Positions 16,948 to 25,545 of a stretch of DNA of 64,000 bases are shown here, piece after piece (positions within the stretch are counted from its first letter, which is position 1; every line of letters starts with the position of its first letter). The stretch covers positions 1 to 64,000 of the forward strand of contig DASWIX010000037.1 of the NCBI GenBank assembly GCA_036397455.1, written 5' to 3'. The notes under the pieces were generated by a model, which was given only the letters and a program-made list of their open reading frames with translations, had not been told where the DNA came from and made no database searches. Source of the DNA: JADFNB01 sp036397455 (lineage in GTDB: Bacteria; Gemmatimonadota; Gemmatimonadetes; Gemmatimonadales; GWC2-71-9). The position numbers and the translations under genes were made by a program.

Positions 16948-17916
16948 GTGCGTGGATGGTCGGCCGCTGGCGGACCGCCGGTCTTGGGCGTGGTGGCCGC
17001 GCTGCTGGCAGCGCCGTCGGTGGTGCCGGCGGCGGCGGCCCAGGGGGCGGGCGCCGACGGCCCGGTCGTGCTCCAGACCGGCGGTTCGGTGCGGCAGACT
17101 GGTCTGAACGGCGCCGGCGCGGCGCTGGTCGGTGACGCGGGGACCGTATTCAGCAACCCCGCCGGGCTCGCCACGATCCGCCATGTGGCGCTCGAGGCCG
17201 GGTACTTCACGGCCCCGTTCGATGCGTACCAGTCCACCGCGGCGTTGGGGTGGCGTCTCGGGCAGTTCACTTTCGGGCTTGGTGCCAAGTACTTCAGCTT
17301 CGGGACCGAGCCGGAGATCGTACCCGACCCGGCGACCGGAGGGCTCGGTGGCATGCCGACCGGGGCGAGCGTTTCCGCCGGGGAGTTTCTTGGTGTTGGG
17401 TCGGCGATCTACCGGTTCGGCGTGCTTGCGATCGGCGGCTCGGCCAAGTTCATCCGCCAGCGGATCGCCGACATCGAGGTCAGCGCGGTCAGCGGCGACA
17501 TCGGGTTGGCGATCGCCGTGTTCGACATCGCGGCGCTGGGCTTCGCGGTGCAGAATGTCGGCGGCAACTGGAAGGACGGCTCTCCGCTGACCGTACCGCG
17601 CCTGTCGCGGGTCGGGTTCACCATGAACTATGTCGACCCGCAGGGCGCGTTTCGGTTGCTCTCGACGCTCGAGGGGCAGTGGCAAGCGGGTCGGAGCGCC
17701 AGGGTCGTGTTCGGTCTGGAGGGGGGACTCGTCATCGGCGGCGTCGGTCTCCTCGGCCGGTCGGCGCTCGGATCGCGCCCCGCCGGCTCCGATCGATCCG
17801 GGATCACGTACGGCCTGACCGTCGAGATTGCGCGCCTCTCGATCGACTATGCCTTCGAGCCGCGCGAGCAGTTGGGGGACGCGTCGCAGCGGATCGGCGC
17901 CCGCGTGATGCTGTAG
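16948..17916 (+). CDS. PorV/PorQ (UPF0164)-like outer-membrane beta-barrel protein
   Basis: The 322-residue product starts at GTG 16948, 2 nt after the preceding stop, with a signal peptide (VVAALLAAPSVVPAAAAQ). The mature N-terminus 'GGSVRQTGLNGAGAALVGDAGTVFSNPAGLA' (cited in part) matches the PorV/PorQ/UPF0164 family, in which 'FSNPAG' is diagnostic. Amphipathic strands follow and the last residues end in a hydrophobic beta signal (RIGARVML). In Bacteroidota PorV shuttles type IX secretion cargo. Related proteins are frequent in Gemmatimonadota, where their role is less clear. The neighbours (a surface protease and a membrane peptidase) fit an envelope function. Confidence 0.82.
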   Translation: MRGWSAAGGPPVLGVVAALLAAPSVVPAAAAQGAGADGPVVLQTGGSVRQTGLNGAGAALVGDAGTVFSNPAGLATIRHVALEAGYFTAPFDAYQSTAALGWRLGQFTFGLGAKYFSFGTEPEIVPDPATGGLGGMPTGASVSAGEFLGVGSAIYRFGVLAIGGSAKFIRQRIADIEVSAVSGDIGLAIAVFDIAALGFAVQNVGGNWKDGSPLTVPRLSRVGFTMNYVDPQGAFRLLSTLEGQWQAGRSARVVFGLEGGLVIGGVGLLGRSALGSRPAGSDRSGITYGLTVEIARLSIDYAFEPREQLGDASQRIGARVML

Positions 17917-17933
17917 CGGTGCCGACAGCGCGC

Positions 17934-19010
17934 ATGCCGTGGCGGCGGATCGTGTGGCGCGTCCTGCGGGTGGCATTGCCCGTCGTCGCGGCGCTGCTGC
18001 TGCTCGTCGTGCTGGTCTCCCCTACTGTCCGCTTCGTGCTCCGCGCCGCGTACGAGGAGGGCCGTATTCTGCTGCGCCGGCGGCCGCTTGCCGAGATGGT
18101 CGCCGATCCTTCCGTCCCACCGGGCCGGCGCGCGCGCATGGCGCTGGTGCTCGCGTTGCGCGCGTACGCGCAGGCGGATCTCGGTCTCCGCGCGGACGAG
18201 ACCTACACGACGTTCGCCGACGTTGGACGCGACACGCTGGTGCTGGTGATGTCGGCCAGCCCGCGCGATGCGCTGACCCCGTACCTGTGGCGATTCCCCA
18301 TCGTGGGCGCGGTACCGTACCGCGGTTTCTTTTCCGCCGGTTCGGCGCTCGCGGCGGCGGACGCGTTCGAGCGTCGCGGCTACGATACCTACGTGCGGCC
18401 CGCCGGCGCGTTTTCCACGCTCGGCTGGTTCAGCGATCCGCTGTTGTCGACCGTGGTCGACGCGGATTCGGTGTCGCTTGCCGCCACGATCGTCCACGAG
18501 ATGGCCCACACGACGTTGTACGTCCCCAACGCGACGCCATTCGACGAGAGCTTCGCGACGTTCGTCGGGTTCCGCGGTGCGGAGGCGTTCCTGCGTTCCA
18601 TTGGGGACACGCTCCGCGCGGAACGCGCGGCGGCCATCTGGTTGGACGAGGTGACGTTGAGCGGGTTCTACGGCGAGCTCAGCGCGCGGCTGGAAGCCGT
18701 GTATGCGGGAGACGGGGTCGATACGTCGCGCGCGCAGACGTTCGCCGATGCGCGCGCACGGTTGCGGGGCGGACTCGGCGGCGCCCTGCGGGTGTACGAC
18801 GGATCGCGACTGGCGGGACGGACGCTGAACAACGCGAGCATCATTGCCACGCGGATCTACCGAACGCGGCTCGCGCTATTCGAGGCGTGGTTCGTGCAGA
18901 ACGACGGGGACCTGCGAGCGGCGGTGCAGCGTCTGGCGGATGCCATCGAGGCGTCCCCGGCCGCCGATCCCTTCGCGACACTCGAAGTCCTGCTCCGATC
19001 CGAGGGCTGA
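17934..19010 (+). CDS. Putative membrane-anchored zinc aminopeptidase (PF10023 type)
   Basis: The protein has 358 residues, with an N-terminal membrane anchor (about 8-28, VLRVALPVVAALLLLVVLV). The catalytic site HEMAH (188-192) is followed by 'FDESFATFVG', whose Glu is a plausible third zinc ligand. The block 'YLWRFPIVGAVPYRGFF' is typical of the DUF2265/Aminopep family annotated as predicted aminopeptidases. ATG 17934 is used; an in-frame GTG at 17919 is possible. It is 17 nt downstream of the PorV-like gene and converges with gdhA. Confidence 0.82.
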   Translation: MPWRRIVWRVLRVALPVVAALLLLVVLVSPTVRFVLRAAYEEGRILLRRRPLAEMVADPSVPPGRRARMALVLALRAYAQADLGLRADETYTTFADVGRDTLVLVMSASPRDALTPYLWRFPIVGAVPYRGFFSAGSALAAADAFERRGYDTYVRPAGAFSTLGWFSDPLLSTVVDADSVSLAATIVHEMAHTTLYVPNATPFDESFATFVGFRGAEAFLRSIGDTLRAERAAAIWLDEVTLSGFYGELSARLEAVYAGDGVDTSRAQTFADARARLRGGLGGALRVYDGSRLAGRTLNNASIIATRIYRTRLALFEAWFVQNDGDLRAAVQRLADAIEASPAADPFATLEVLLRSEG

Positions 19011-19023
19011 GGGGCGTGGGCGC

Positions 19024-20289
19024 TCAATGCCCTCGCAGTTGTTCCGCCTCGGCCACCCGTTGGAGCGCGATCGCCAGGGCCGCCGTCCGCCACGAGACGC
19101 CGCGCTCTTCGACGAGCGTGCGCACGGTATCGTACGCGCGCGTGATCTTCGCGTGCAATTCCCGGTTGACATGGTCGAGCGACCACGGGTGCTGCTGCAG
19201 GTTCTGTACCCACTCGAAGTAACTCACGATGACCCCCCCCGCATTGACGAGGAAGTCCGGCAGGACCGGAATGCCGCGCTCTTCGAGCACCTTGTCCGCA
19301 ATCGGGGTCGTCGGGCTGTTGGCGGCCTCGACCACGACCTTGCAGTCCAGTCGTTGGAGGTCCACTTCCTTGTTGATCACGCCGCCCAGGGCCGCCGGGA
19401 TCAACCAGTCACACGGGATGTGCCACAAGGCCTCATTCGCGATCGCGTCCCCGCCCGCGAACTCGGAGACCGGCTTCCGCTCGACGTAGGCGTGTTGGAA
19501 CAGCGGCGGAATGTCGAGGCCGTTCTCGTTGTGCAGGCCGCCATCGACATCCGTTACCGCAACCACTTTGGCGCCCTTTTCGTGGAGGATCCGTGCCAGG
19601 TGGCCTCCGACGTTGCCGAATCCCTGGATCACCACCTTGCTCCCCGCGAGCGGTGGGTCGTAGTCGCGCGCGAAGGTCTCCATACAGTAGACGACGCCCT
19701 GGGCCGTCGCCTCCTCGCGGCCAAGCGAGCCGCCGAGGCTTATCGGCTTACCGGTCACCACGGCCGGCGTGTAACCCGCGCGTTTCGAGAACTCATCGAG
19801 GATCCAGGCCATGACCTGTGCGTTGGTTCCCATATCCGGAGCGGGGATGTCCCGATACGGCCCCAGGATGATCGAGATCCGGCTGGTGAAACTGCGAGTG
19901 ACCGCCTCGTATTCGCGTTTGGAGAGCTTGCGTGGGTCGACCTGCACGCCGCCTTTCGCTCCTCCAAAGGGGAGATCGACGAGCGCGGTCTTCCAGGTCA
20001 TGGTGGTGGCAAGCCCGAGCACCTCGTGCTCGTCGGCGTGCGGATGGAAGCGGATGCCGCCCTTGGTCGGGCCGCGCGCGCCGTTATGCTGAATGCGGTA
20101 TCCGCGGTAGACCTCGATGCGGTCGTCGTCCATGCGCACGGGGACCTCGACGGTCACGGTCCGGAACGGCGCCTTGAGAAGTGTGCGCATGTACTCCGGC
20201 AGTTCGATCAGATCGGCCGCGATATCGAACTGGTTCTTCACGATCGCGCCGGTCCGCATGGATGGGGTCGCCGGGGGCGTCGAACTCAT
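19024..20289 (-). CDS. gdhA: Glutamate dehydrogenase (Glu/Leu/Phe/Val dehydrogenase family)
   Basis: Reversible oxidative deamination of glutamate to 2-oxoglutarate. The protein has 421 residues, typical for hexameric bacterial/archaeal GDH. The dimerisation domain contains 'GPTKGGIRFHP' and the catalytic-lysine motif 'PFGGAKGGV'. The Rossmann domain contains 'GFGNVGGHLARILHEKGAKVVAVTD' (in part). 'EAANSPTTPIAD' and 'LPDFLVNAGGV' are family signatures. ATG 20287-20289 begins 'MSSTPPATPSMRTG'. The longer frame upstream runs through the divergent M20 gene and is a shadow. Leu or Val dehydrogenase activity cannot be excluded without binding-pocket comparison. Confidence 0.9.
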   Translation of the reverse strand: MSSTPPATPSMRTGAIVKNQFDIAADLIELPEYMRTLLKAPFRTVTVEVPVRMDDDRIEVYRGYRIQHNGARGPTKGGIRFHPHADEHEVLGLATTMTWKTALVDLPFGGAKGGVQVDPRKLSKREYEAVTRSFTSRISIILGPYRDIPAPDMGTNAQVMAWILDEFSKRAGYTPAVVTGKPISLGGSLGREEATAQGVVYCMETFARDYDPPLAGSKVVIQGFGNVGGHLARILHEKGAKVVAVTDVDGGLHNENGLDIPPLFQHAYVERKPVSEFAGGDAIANEALWHIPCDWLIPAALGGVINKEVDLQRLDCKVVVEAANSPTTPIADKVLEERGIPVLPDFLVNAGGVIVSYFEWVQNLQQHPWSLDHVNRELHAKITRAYDTVRTLVEERGVSWRTAALAIALQRVAEAEQLRGH

Positions 20290-20370
20290 GGTGGGGCGCT
20301 CCGCGTGAGTACGTATCCGAGGGGGAATTGACGGCAAACCGATCGAGTGGGCAAGGGGAGTGTGCCCGGG

Positions 20371-20376
20371 TATAAT
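20371..20376 (+). promoter_or_regulatory. -10 hexamer directly before the M20 dipeptidase start
   Basis: A consensus TATAAT at 20371-20376 lies 6 nt before the ATG at 20383. If used, transcription would begin at or within a base or two of the start codon, giving a leaderless mRNA. No Shine-Dalgarno sequence lies in the intervening bases, and no good -35 is seen 17-18 nt upstream. Confidence 0.4.
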
Positions 20377-20382
20377 TGGGCC

Positions 20383-21744
20383 ATGGGACACTTGGAACGA
20401 TTCGTCCAGTCGGAACGAGCGAGGATGCTGGCCGAGCTCCGTACATTCCTCGCGATCCCCAGCGTGTCGACCGATCCCCAACATTTCGCTGACTGCCGCC
20501 GTGCCGCCGACTGGCTTGGTGGCCACCTGGAGGGCCTCGGCTGCCGGGTCGAGTACCTGGCCAGCACGACGCATCCGGTCATCTGGGCCGAGGGCCCCAA
20601 GGTCCCCGGTGCGCCGACGGTGCTGGTCTACGGGCACTACGACGTCCAGCCACCCGACCCGCTCGATGAGTGGACGACCGCTCCCTTCGAGCCGACGGTG
20701 CGCCACGGCGACCTGTTTGCTCGCGGCGCGACCGATGACAAGGGACAGGTATTCTCCATCGTCAAGGCGTTCGAAGCGGTCTGCTCCGGCGGCAGCCCGC
20801 CGGTCAACGTCCGGTTTCTGATCGAGGGCCAGGAAGAGACGGGCAGCGCGATCCTGTTCGCCTTGCTGGCGCGCGAACCGCAGCGGGTCGAGGCGGATGC
20901 GGTTCTCGTCGCCGACACGCCGTACTATGCGCCCGGATGGCCGGCGGTCGAGACCGGCTTACGCGGGCTGTGTTACACGGAAATCACGGTTCGCACGGCC
21001 GCCGGCGATCTGCACTCCGGCCTGTACGGGGGCGCGGCGCCCAACGCCCACGAAACCCTCGTCCGGATTCTGGCCGGCCTGAAATCACCTACCGGACGCA
21101 TCAAGATCCCCGGGTTGTACGAGGCGCTGGCGCGGCCCTCGAAGGCCGAACGGGACGGCTGGAAGAAGCTGCCGTTCAAGGAGCGCGCGTTCATGCGGGA
21201 TGAAGTGCGGTCGCGGGCGCTCACCGGCCTGCAACGCTATCCGGTGCTGGAGCGGATCTGGGCCCTTCCCACGCTCGACATCCACGGTATTCGGGGTGGG
21301 TTCACCGGTGAGGGCGCGAAGACGGTGATTCCGGCGGAGGCGTCCGCCAAAGTCAGTCTGCGACTGGTGCCCAACCAGAGGGTTCTGACCGTCACGAAGC
21401 AGCTCACGCGTGCCGTGAAGGCCTTGACGCCCACGTACGCCGACGTCACGGTCACGCGGATCCATGGGGCCGATCCGGTGCTGGTGAAGACGGACGCGCG
21501 CCCGTTCCAGCTGATCGACCAGGCGTTCCGCGAGGTCGAGGGCCGCGGCGTCACGGCGACGCGGTCCGGTGGATCGATTCCGATCGTCCCGGAACTGGGG
21601 AAAGCCGGCGCCCCGGTCATCCTGTCAGGTGTCGGGTTGCCCGACGATCGACTGCACGCGCCGAACGAGAAGATCCATCTCGAGCAGGTGTGGAAGGGTG
21701 TGCGCGTGTTCGGGCGGTTCTTCGAGTTGATGGGATCGTCCTAG
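20383..21744 (+). CDS. M20-family zinc dipeptidase
   Basis: The cytosolic enzyme has 453 residues. The catalytic domain has 'VLVYGHYDVQP' (first zinc ligand and catalytic Asp), 'GATDDKGQ' (bridging Asp) and 'IEGQEETGS' (catalytic Glu and ligand). The lid/dimerisation domain begins near 'SGLYGGAAPNAHETL'. 'LSGVGLPDDRLHAPNEK' supplies the last ligand His. This matches the M20A dipeptidase/carnosinase-like branch rather than ArgE or DapE. ATG 20383 is taken as the start because a -10 box lies immediately before it; a TTG/GTG start further upstream would overlap that promoter. Confidence 0.92.
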   Translation: MGHLERFVQSERARMLAELRTFLAIPSVSTDPQHFADCRRAADWLGGHLEGLGCRVEYLASTTHPVIWAEGPKVPGAPTVLVYGHYDVQPPDPLDEWTTAPFEPTVRHGDLFARGATDDKGQVFSIVKAFEAVCSGGSPPVNVRFLIEGQEETGSAILFALLAREPQRVEADAVLVADTPYYAPGWPAVETGLRGLCYTEITVRTAAGDLHSGLYGGAAPNAHETLVRILAGLKSPTGRIKIPGLYEALARPSKAERDGWKKLPFKERAFMRDEVRSRALTGLQRYPVLERIWALPTLDIHGIRGGFTGEGAKTVIPAEASAKVSLRLVPNQRVLTVTKQLTRAVKALTPTYADVTVTRIHGADPVLVKTDARPFQLIDQAFREVEGRGVTATRSGGSIPIVPELGKAGAPVILSGVGLPDDRLHAPNEKIHLEQVWKGVRVFGRFFELMGSS

Positions 21745-21794
21745 TACATCAGTTCGCAATTCCCTCGGGGACGGGGGTGGGACGATCGGTCGTC

Positions 21795-22493
21795 TCACCT
21801 CGCATCCGCTCGCTCGAGGTCTTCCACGCCGACCAGTTGGGGCCTGAACGTGAACGTGTCGGCGAATCCGAGGATGACGTTCTCGGTGACGCGGGCCCAC
21901 AGGTCGCGCGGGGCCCGTTCTGCCAACTCCCGCTGCACGCTCGTCATCGTCACGCCCTCGATGCCACACGGAACGATGAGGTCGAAGTAGGAAAGGTCGG
22001 TCGTGACGTTGAGGGCGAATCCATGTGACGTGACCCACCGTTTCACGTGGACGCCGATGCTGGCGATTTTGCGCCCCTCGGTCCAGACGCCGGTGAAGCC
22101 GGGCGAGCGGGTCCCGGCGATCCCCACCTGATCCAACCCGACGATGAGCGCCTGCTCGACCTGCCGCAGGTACCAGTGGAGGTCTTGCTTGTGCTCGGCG
22201 AGCGCGATGATGGGATACCCGACCAGCTGGCCGGGGCCGTGGAACGTCACGTCGCCGCCGCGCTCGATTTCGAAGACCTCGATTCCCTTGGCTTCGAGAA
22301 ACTCACGCGGGGTCGAGAGATGCGCCGGATTGGTGCCGCGCCCGAGGGTGACCACCGGCGGGTGCTCGACCAGTACCAGGAGATCGCGGTCGATCGCGCC
22401 GTCGATGCGGCGTTGGGCGAGATCCCGCTGCAGGGCCAGCGCCGGGCCGTATGGCATCCGGCCCACCGCCACGACGGCGAGTTCCGCGCTCAC
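21795..22493 (-). CDS. lipB: Lipoyl(octanoyl) transferase LipB
   Basis: Transfers octanoate from octanoyl-ACP to lipoyl domains, the first step of endogenous lipoate synthesis. The 232-residue protein contains the LipB signature 'VTLGRGTNPAHL' and 'RGGDVTFHGPGQLVGYPII', with 'KIASIGVHVKRWVTSHGFALNV' (in part) holding the catalytic lysine, and 'IVPCGI' holding the catalytic cysteine. It starts at GTG 22491-22493, overlapping the upstream membrane-protein stop by 4 nt (GTGA). It is the last gene of the thiO-lipA-pdh-lpdA group, which provides both the E2 substrate and the LipA partner. Confidence 0.95.
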   Translation of the reverse strand: MSAELAVVAVGRMPYGPALALQRDLAQRRIDGAIDRDLLVLVEHPPVVTLGRGTNPAHLSTPREFLEAKGIEVFEIERGGDVTFHGPGQLVGYPIIALAEHKQDLHWYLRQVEQALIVGLDQVGIAGTRSPGFTGVWTEGRKIASIGVHVKRWVTSHGFALNVTTDLSYFDLIVPCGIEGVTMTSVQRELAERAPRDLWARVTENVILGFADTFTFRPQLVGVEDLERADAR

Positions 22494-22894
22494 GATCCCA
22501 GGGCCCGGCGTCGCGCCCGCAGCGCGAGGACCGCGGCCATCGCGAGCACGATCGCGTAGATCACGAGTCCCGGGCGGCCCGCGACGAGGTCGATCGGTGC
22601 GGTCACCCCGGCGAGCATCAGGCCGCCGCCGACGGCGAGGGCCGCCGTGAGTCCCTGGCGCCACCCATCCCGCAGTGGACCGGCAAGGCGCCAGCCGATC
22701 GCCGCCGACGTGATGATGCCGAGGAAGACCACGTTGGGGAGTGCGGTGGCGAGCGCGTCGCGCAACCCCGCGAGCGCGACGGTCACGACGGCCGCTCCGA
22801 TGGTTGCTCCCGCCGCGAGACTGCCCAGGGCGATCCCCACGCGATCGGGATTCACCCGCGGATCGTCCGCCTGGTCGGGAATCGGCACACCCAT
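22490..22894 (-). CDS. Small integral membrane protein, unknown function
   Basis: The 134-residue protein has four hydrophobic segments: about 20-42 (GIALGSLAAGATIGAAVVTV), 49-64, 82-97 and 107-125. The C-terminus is Arg-rich (ALRARRRALGS), which should face the cytoplasm. No family is recognised. It sits between lpdA (15-nt gap) and lipB (4-nt overlap), so it is cotranscribed and probably translationally coupled to lipB. A link to lipoate or pyruvate metabolism is only suggested by position. Confidence 0.7.
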   Translation of the reverse strand: MGVPIPDQADDPRVNPDRVGIALGSLAAGATIGAAVVTVALAGLRDALATALPNVVFLGIITSAAIGWRLAGPLRDGWRQGLTAALAVGGGLMLAGVTAPIDLVAGRPGLVIYAIVLAMAAVLALRARRRALGS

Positions 22895-22909
22895 GGTACC
22901 GCGGTGCCG

Positions 22910-24304
22910 CTAGGCGTTGAGTACGCGCCCCAGCGAATCGAGCGCCGCCTCGGCGACCGCTTCGGACAGGGTCGGGTGGGCATGGACGGCCAGATCGACT
23001 TCTTCCACCGTGTATTCGTTCGCGCGGGCGACCGCGAGTTCGTGGATCAATTCGCTGGCGTGCGATGCCACGATATGCGCGCCGAGGATTTCGCCGTAGC
23101 GCTTGTCCCGGATGATCTTCACGAAGCCCTCGGTCTCGATGGCAGCGCGTGCACGGCCGTTGGCGGTGAACGGGAATTTGCCGACCTGAAAGTCGAGCTG
23201 TCGTTCCGTGCACTGGGCCTCGGTGAGTCCGATCGATGCGACTTCGGGATGGCAGTACGTCACCGACGGGATGTTGCCGTAGTCGATCGGGTGGGGTGTT
23301 TGTCCAGCGATGCACTCGGCCACGAAGACGCCTTCGCGGCTGCCTTTGTGCGCCAGCATGGGCGGACCCGCGATATCGCCGATGCCGTAGACGCCGTCGG
23401 CCGTCGTGCGCAGGTTCGCATCGACCTTCACGAACCCGGTGTCGGTGCGTTGCACGCCGGTTTCCTCCAGGCCGATGCCGTCGAGGTTGAACGCGCGCCC
23501 GGCCGCCATCAGTACCTTCTCCACCTCCAGGGTCTGTGGTTTGCCGCCGGCCTCTATGTCGAGCTTGACCGACCCCTTGCCCACCCTGGCGCGCTTCACG
23601 CTGGCACCTGGCAGCATCGCGATCTTGCGTTTCTTGTAGCTGCGTGCGAGGGCGGCGGAACACTCCTCATCCTCGAGCGGGAGGATGCGGGGCAGCGCCT
23701 CGATCAGGGTGACCGCCGTGCCGAACGCGTTGAACACGTCGGCGAATTCCATCCCGACCGCGCCGGCCCCGACGATGGCGAGACTCTTGGGCGCCTGTTC
23801 CAGAAACAGGGCCTCGTCGGACGAGATCACCGTTGTGCGATCGAGTTCGAGTCCGATGGCGGGTATCCCTTTCACGCGTGTGCCGGTGGCGAGCACCACC
23901 GCCTTGGCGGCGGTCAGCGTGTCGCCGTCGATCGCCACGCGCTTCCCCGGCTGCAGCGTTCCGGTCGCGGGGAACACCGTGATGTGGTGCTTCTTCATGA
24001 GGTACTCGACGCCCTTGGAGTTTTGGTCCGCGACCTGGCGCGAGCGCCGCATGGCGACGCCGTAGTCGACCGTCACGTCACCGACGGTGATGCCGAGCGC
24101 GGCGGCGTCGTTGGTAATGACGCGAGCCATGTGCGCGCTGTGGAGCAGGGCCTTGCTCGGAATGCAGCCGATGTTGACGCAGACACCGCCGAGTTTCTCG
24201 CGTTCGACCACGGCGACCTGCAGGCCGAGTTGCGCGGCGCGGATGGCGCATACGTATCCGGCGGGTCCGCCGCCGAGGATGATCACGTCAAAGGTCTTGG
24301 ACAC
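22910..24304 (-). CDS. lpdA: Dihydrolipoyl dehydrogenase (E3)
   Basis: FAD enzyme that reoxidises the dihydrolipoyl group of E2 (and GcvH) with NAD+. The 464-residue protein has the N-terminal FAD fingerprint GGGPAG (11-16), the redox-active disulfide Cys42/Cys47 in 'GGVCVNIGCIPSK', an NAD-binding 'IVGAGAVGMEFADV' and the dimer-domain catalytic 'HAHPTLSE'. GTG 24302-24304 gives the standard N-terminus; the longer frame upstream is a shadow of pdhC. It can serve both pyruvate dehydrogenase and the glycine cleavage system encoded at 40731-44075. Confidence 0.95.
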   Translation of the reverse strand: MSKTFDVIILGGGPAGYVCAIRAAQLGLQVAVVEREKLGGVCVNIGCIPSKALLHSAHMARVITNDAAALGITVGDVTVDYGVAMRRSRQVADQNSKGVEYLMKKHHITVFPATGTLQPGKRVAIDGDTLTAAKAVVLATGTRVKGIPAIGLELDRTTVISSDEALFLEQAPKSLAIVGAGAVGMEFADVFNAFGTAVTLIEALPRILPLEDEECSAALARSYKKRKIAMLPGASVKRARVGKGSVKLDIEAGGKPQTLEVEKVLMAAGRAFNLDGIGLEETGVQRTDTGFVKVDANLRTTADGVYGIGDIAGPPMLAHKGSREGVFVAECIAGQTPHPIDYGNIPSVTYCHPEVASIGLTEAQCTERQLDFQVGKFPFTANGRARAAIETEGFVKIIRDKRYGEILGAHIVASHASELIHELAVARANEYTVEEVDLAVHAHPTLSEAVAEAALDSLGRVLNA

Positions 24305-24345
24305 GGCTTGGTTCCTCGTGTGCGTCGATAGGAAGACGGATCGGG

Positions 24346-25539
24346 TTACCAGACGATCGCGAGCGGATTCTCGAGCATCCGTTTCACGGTTTGGAGAAAC
24401 CGCGCACCCATGGCGCCGTCGATCACGCGATGGTCGCAACTCATCGTGACGCGCATGCGGCGCCGGATGGTGATGGCGCCGTCCTGGACGACCGGTTGCT
24501 CGGTGATCGCGCCGATCGCGAGAATGGCGGCTTCCGGCGGATTGATCACGGCGGTGAATTGGCTGATGTCGAGCATCCCGAGGTTCGAAATCGAGAAGGT
24601 CCCGCCGGTATACTCGTCGGGCGCCAGTTTCCGCGCGCGGGCGCGTTCCGCGAGTTCGCGGCTCTCGGCGGCGATTGCCCGAATGGACTTGCGCTGCGCA
24701 TAGCGGATGACCGGCGTGATGAGTCCCTCGTCGATCGCGACCGCCATCGCGATATGGACGTCGGTGAAGTAGCGCACGTAGTCGGGAGTCCACCACGCGT
24801 TGCATTCGCGGTGTTGTGTCAGGGCGACGGCGACGACTTTGATGACGATATCGTTGAACGAGATCTTGGTATCGCCGAGCTGGTTGAGCGATGCGCGCGC
24901 GTCCGCCGCCTGCTCCATGTCGATCTCGCTGGTCAGGAAGAAATGCGGGATCGGGCCGAGCGACTGGACCAGCCGCTTGGCAATCGTCTTGCGCAGTTGG
25001 CCCGGCACGACGTCGACGTAGCTGCTCGGCGCCGCCGGCGCGGACACGGCCATCGCCGGCGCGGAGGTAGCGTCCACGTCCCGCTTCACGATTCGGCCGC
25101 CGGGCCCGGTGCCCGGGATCGTGGCGAGGTCGAGGCCGCGCTCCCGCGCCATGCGGCGCGCGAGGGGCGAGGCCCTGGTGCGGCCACCGCGTTGGCGATC
25201 GTCGGGCACCATCGCTTCGGGTGTGGCGGTTGCGGGCGCCAGTGGTGGCGGGGCAGGCGCGGCCGCTCGAGGCGCGTCGACGAGCGATGAGATATCCTCG
25301 CTCGCGTCGGCGATCACCGCGATGAGGCGACCGACCTCGACGGACGCACCGGCCGGGACCAGGATCCTCCGGAGCAGACCGTGCCCCCTGGCCTGCAATT
25401 CCATGATCGCCTTGTCGGTCTCGACCTCGGCGATGACATCGCCCGCCTGGACCGCGTCTCCCTCCTGTTTCAGCCAGGCGGCGATGCGTCCCTCTTCCAT
25501 CGTGGGGGACAGGGCTTCCATGAGCACGTGGGTCGCCAT
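24346..25539 (-). CDS. pdhC: Pyruvate dehydrogenase E2, dihydrolipoyllysine acetyltransferase
   Basis: Core of the pyruvate dehydrogenase complex; accepts acetyl from E1 on a lipoyl arm and passes it to CoA. The protein has 397 residues: one N-terminal lipoyl domain with the modified Lys43 in 'EVETDKAIME', an Ala/Pro linker, a peripheral-subunit-binding domain (about 121-157, 'ASPLARRMARERGLDL'), a second linker, and the catalytic domain ending with 'SCDHRVIDGAMGARFL' (HxxxD active site). A single lipoyl domain is the minimal E2 form. The gene lies 6 nt downstream of pdhB. Confidence 0.94.
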   Translation of the reverse strand: MATHVLMEALSPTMEEGRIAAWLKQEGDAVQAGDVIAEVETDKAIMELQARGHGLLRRILVPAGASVEVGRLIAVIADASEDISSLVDAPRAAAPAPPPLAPATATPEAMVPDDRQRGGRTRASPLARRMARERGLDLATIPGTGPGGRIVKRDVDATSAPAMAVSAPAAPSSYVDVVPGQLRKTIAKRLVQSLGPIPHFFLTSEIDMEQAADARASLNQLGDTKISFNDIVIKVVAVALTQHRECNAWWTPDYVRYFTDVHIAMAVAIDEGLITPVIRYAQRKSIRAIAAESRELAERARARKLAPDEYTGGTFSISNLGMLDISQFTAVINPPEAAILAIGAITEQPVVQDGAITIRRRMRVTMSCDHRVIDGAMGARFLQTVKRMLENPLAIVW

Positions 25540-25545
25540 CGTCGC

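Noticed and set aside
21781..21794. Hairpin GACGA-TCGG-TCGTC between the M20 gene and lipB
   Set aside because: Short stem and no T-run; possible but unsupported as a terminator.
22451..24331. 626-codon plus-strand open frame
   Set aside because: Antisense shadow over lpdA, the membrane protein gene and lipB.
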